DNA of 23,413 nt, taken from an uncultured Pseudomonadota bacterium. GTDB taxonomy: Bacteria; Pseudomonadota; Alphaproteobacteria; RF32; CAG-239. Of this stretch, positions 23,032-23,413 are shown piece after piece. The DNA is taken from the NCBI GenBank assembly GCA_902795745.1, contig CADBMG010000073.1:1-23413 (forward strand), read 5' to 3'. Each line of letters starts with the position of its first letter. Positions within the stretch are counted from its first letter, which is position 1. The notes under the pieces are model-generated. The model was not told where the DNA came from. It worked only from the letters and a program-made list of their open reading frames with translations, and made no database searches. A program made the translations under genes and the position numbers.

Positions 23032-23413
23032 TTTATCTTCTGCTTTTTTATGAGTTTCTTGCTATTGGTCTGATTGCTATCGGCGGCGGTTTGGTAACCA
23101 TTCCTTTTTTAGTTGATTTGAGCAATACATACCATTGGTTTTCCCTAAAAGAATTGACTGATATGATTGCCATATCTGAAGTCACTCCGGGGACTATAGG
23201 TATTAATATGGCGACTTTCGTCGGTTGTAAAACCGTGGGCATAAGCGGTGGATTTGTTGCTTCAATAGGCTTAGCTTTACCGGCATTTTTAATTTTGTTA
23301 TTTTGCAGTAAATATATTTTCAAATACAAAACACATCCACTTTTTCAAAGTATATTGTTTGGGATTCGTCCGGTAGCGATTGCCCTTATTTTGTATGCCG
23401 GATACGTTATTGC
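23028..23413 (+). CDS. chromate transporter family protein, second half (truncated by the window end)
   Basis: An open frame of 128 codons with no stop before the window edge, starting MIYLLLFYEFLAIGLIAIGG. It has its own GGLVTIPFLVDL and TPGTIGINMATFVG copies of the family signature, so it is the second half transporter. The start overlaps the previous stop by 4 bp, which suggests translational coupling. The 3' end is outside the window. Confidence 0.87.
   Translation, partial: MIYLLLFYEFLAIGLIAIGGGLVTIPFLVDLSNTYHWFSLKELTDMIAISEVTPGTIGINMATFVGCKTVGISGGFVASIGLALPAFLILLFCSKYIFKYKTHPLFQSILFGIRPVAIALILYAGYVI

Overview
The window looks like the chromosome of an AT-rich alphaproteobacterium with an anaerobic or microaerobic life. 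The signs are an alphaproteobacterial-type SspB followed by a small ribbon-helix-helix protein, a tmRNA whose tag (ANDNFAPVAVAA) resembles the Caulobacter tag and which lacks a downstream T-arm (so probably the permuted two-piece form), the rpmH-rnpA-yidD-yidC-engB block, a membrane pyrophosphatase, and an oxygen-independent class III ribonucleotide reductase. The exact lineage cannot be fixed from sequence alone; a host-associated member is an inference from AT richness, a VirB8-like protein and an ankyrin protein.

Layout. 1-140: 3' part of the tmRNA gene (tag codons and a hairpin). 173-882 (+): sspB and a ribbon-helix-helix gene. 851-4875 (-): metG, a membrane-anchored protein with a degenerate nuclease fold, and trkH, convergent with the previous pair. 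4876-5706: 830 bp without a large gene; it holds a 43-codon ORF behind a promoter candidate, a structured RNA ending in a strong terminator, and a 101-bp palindromic element with three internal hairpins. 5707-8862 (-): engB, yidC, yidD, rnpA and rpmH, led by a clear promoter. 9063-10112 (+): class II fructose-bisphosphate aldolase. 10238-12688 (-): membrane pyrophosphatase, preceded by an overlapping 15-codon leader ORF. 12827-16897 (-): four genes for envelope or exported proteins (ankyrin protein, HEAGH putative metalloprotease, alpha/beta hydrolase lipoprotein, VirB8-like protein). 17019-18941 (+): TolC-like lipoprotein with a C-terminal Ig/cadherin-like domain. 19297-22474 (+): two NrdR operators, nrdD, a separate glycyl-radical gene, and nrdG. 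22480 to the end (+): two half-size chromate transporter genes.

The most interesting point is the ribonucleotide reductase. The large NrdD polypeptide (697 aa) stops just after its zinc cysteines and has no glycyl radical motif. That motif (RVMGYHRPV) is carried by a separate 73-aa protein encoded 59 bp downstream with its own ribosome binding site, and nrdG follows at once. The enzyme therefore appears to be naturally split, with the radical-bearing loop supplied in trans, and the operon carries a textbook pair of NrdR boxes 31 bp apart. Other points worth a look are a 19-nt homopolymer inside the coding region of engB, a structured RNA with a CUCCCC loop, the tmRNA-sspB neighbourhood, and a VirB8-like protein outside any visible type IV secretion cluster.
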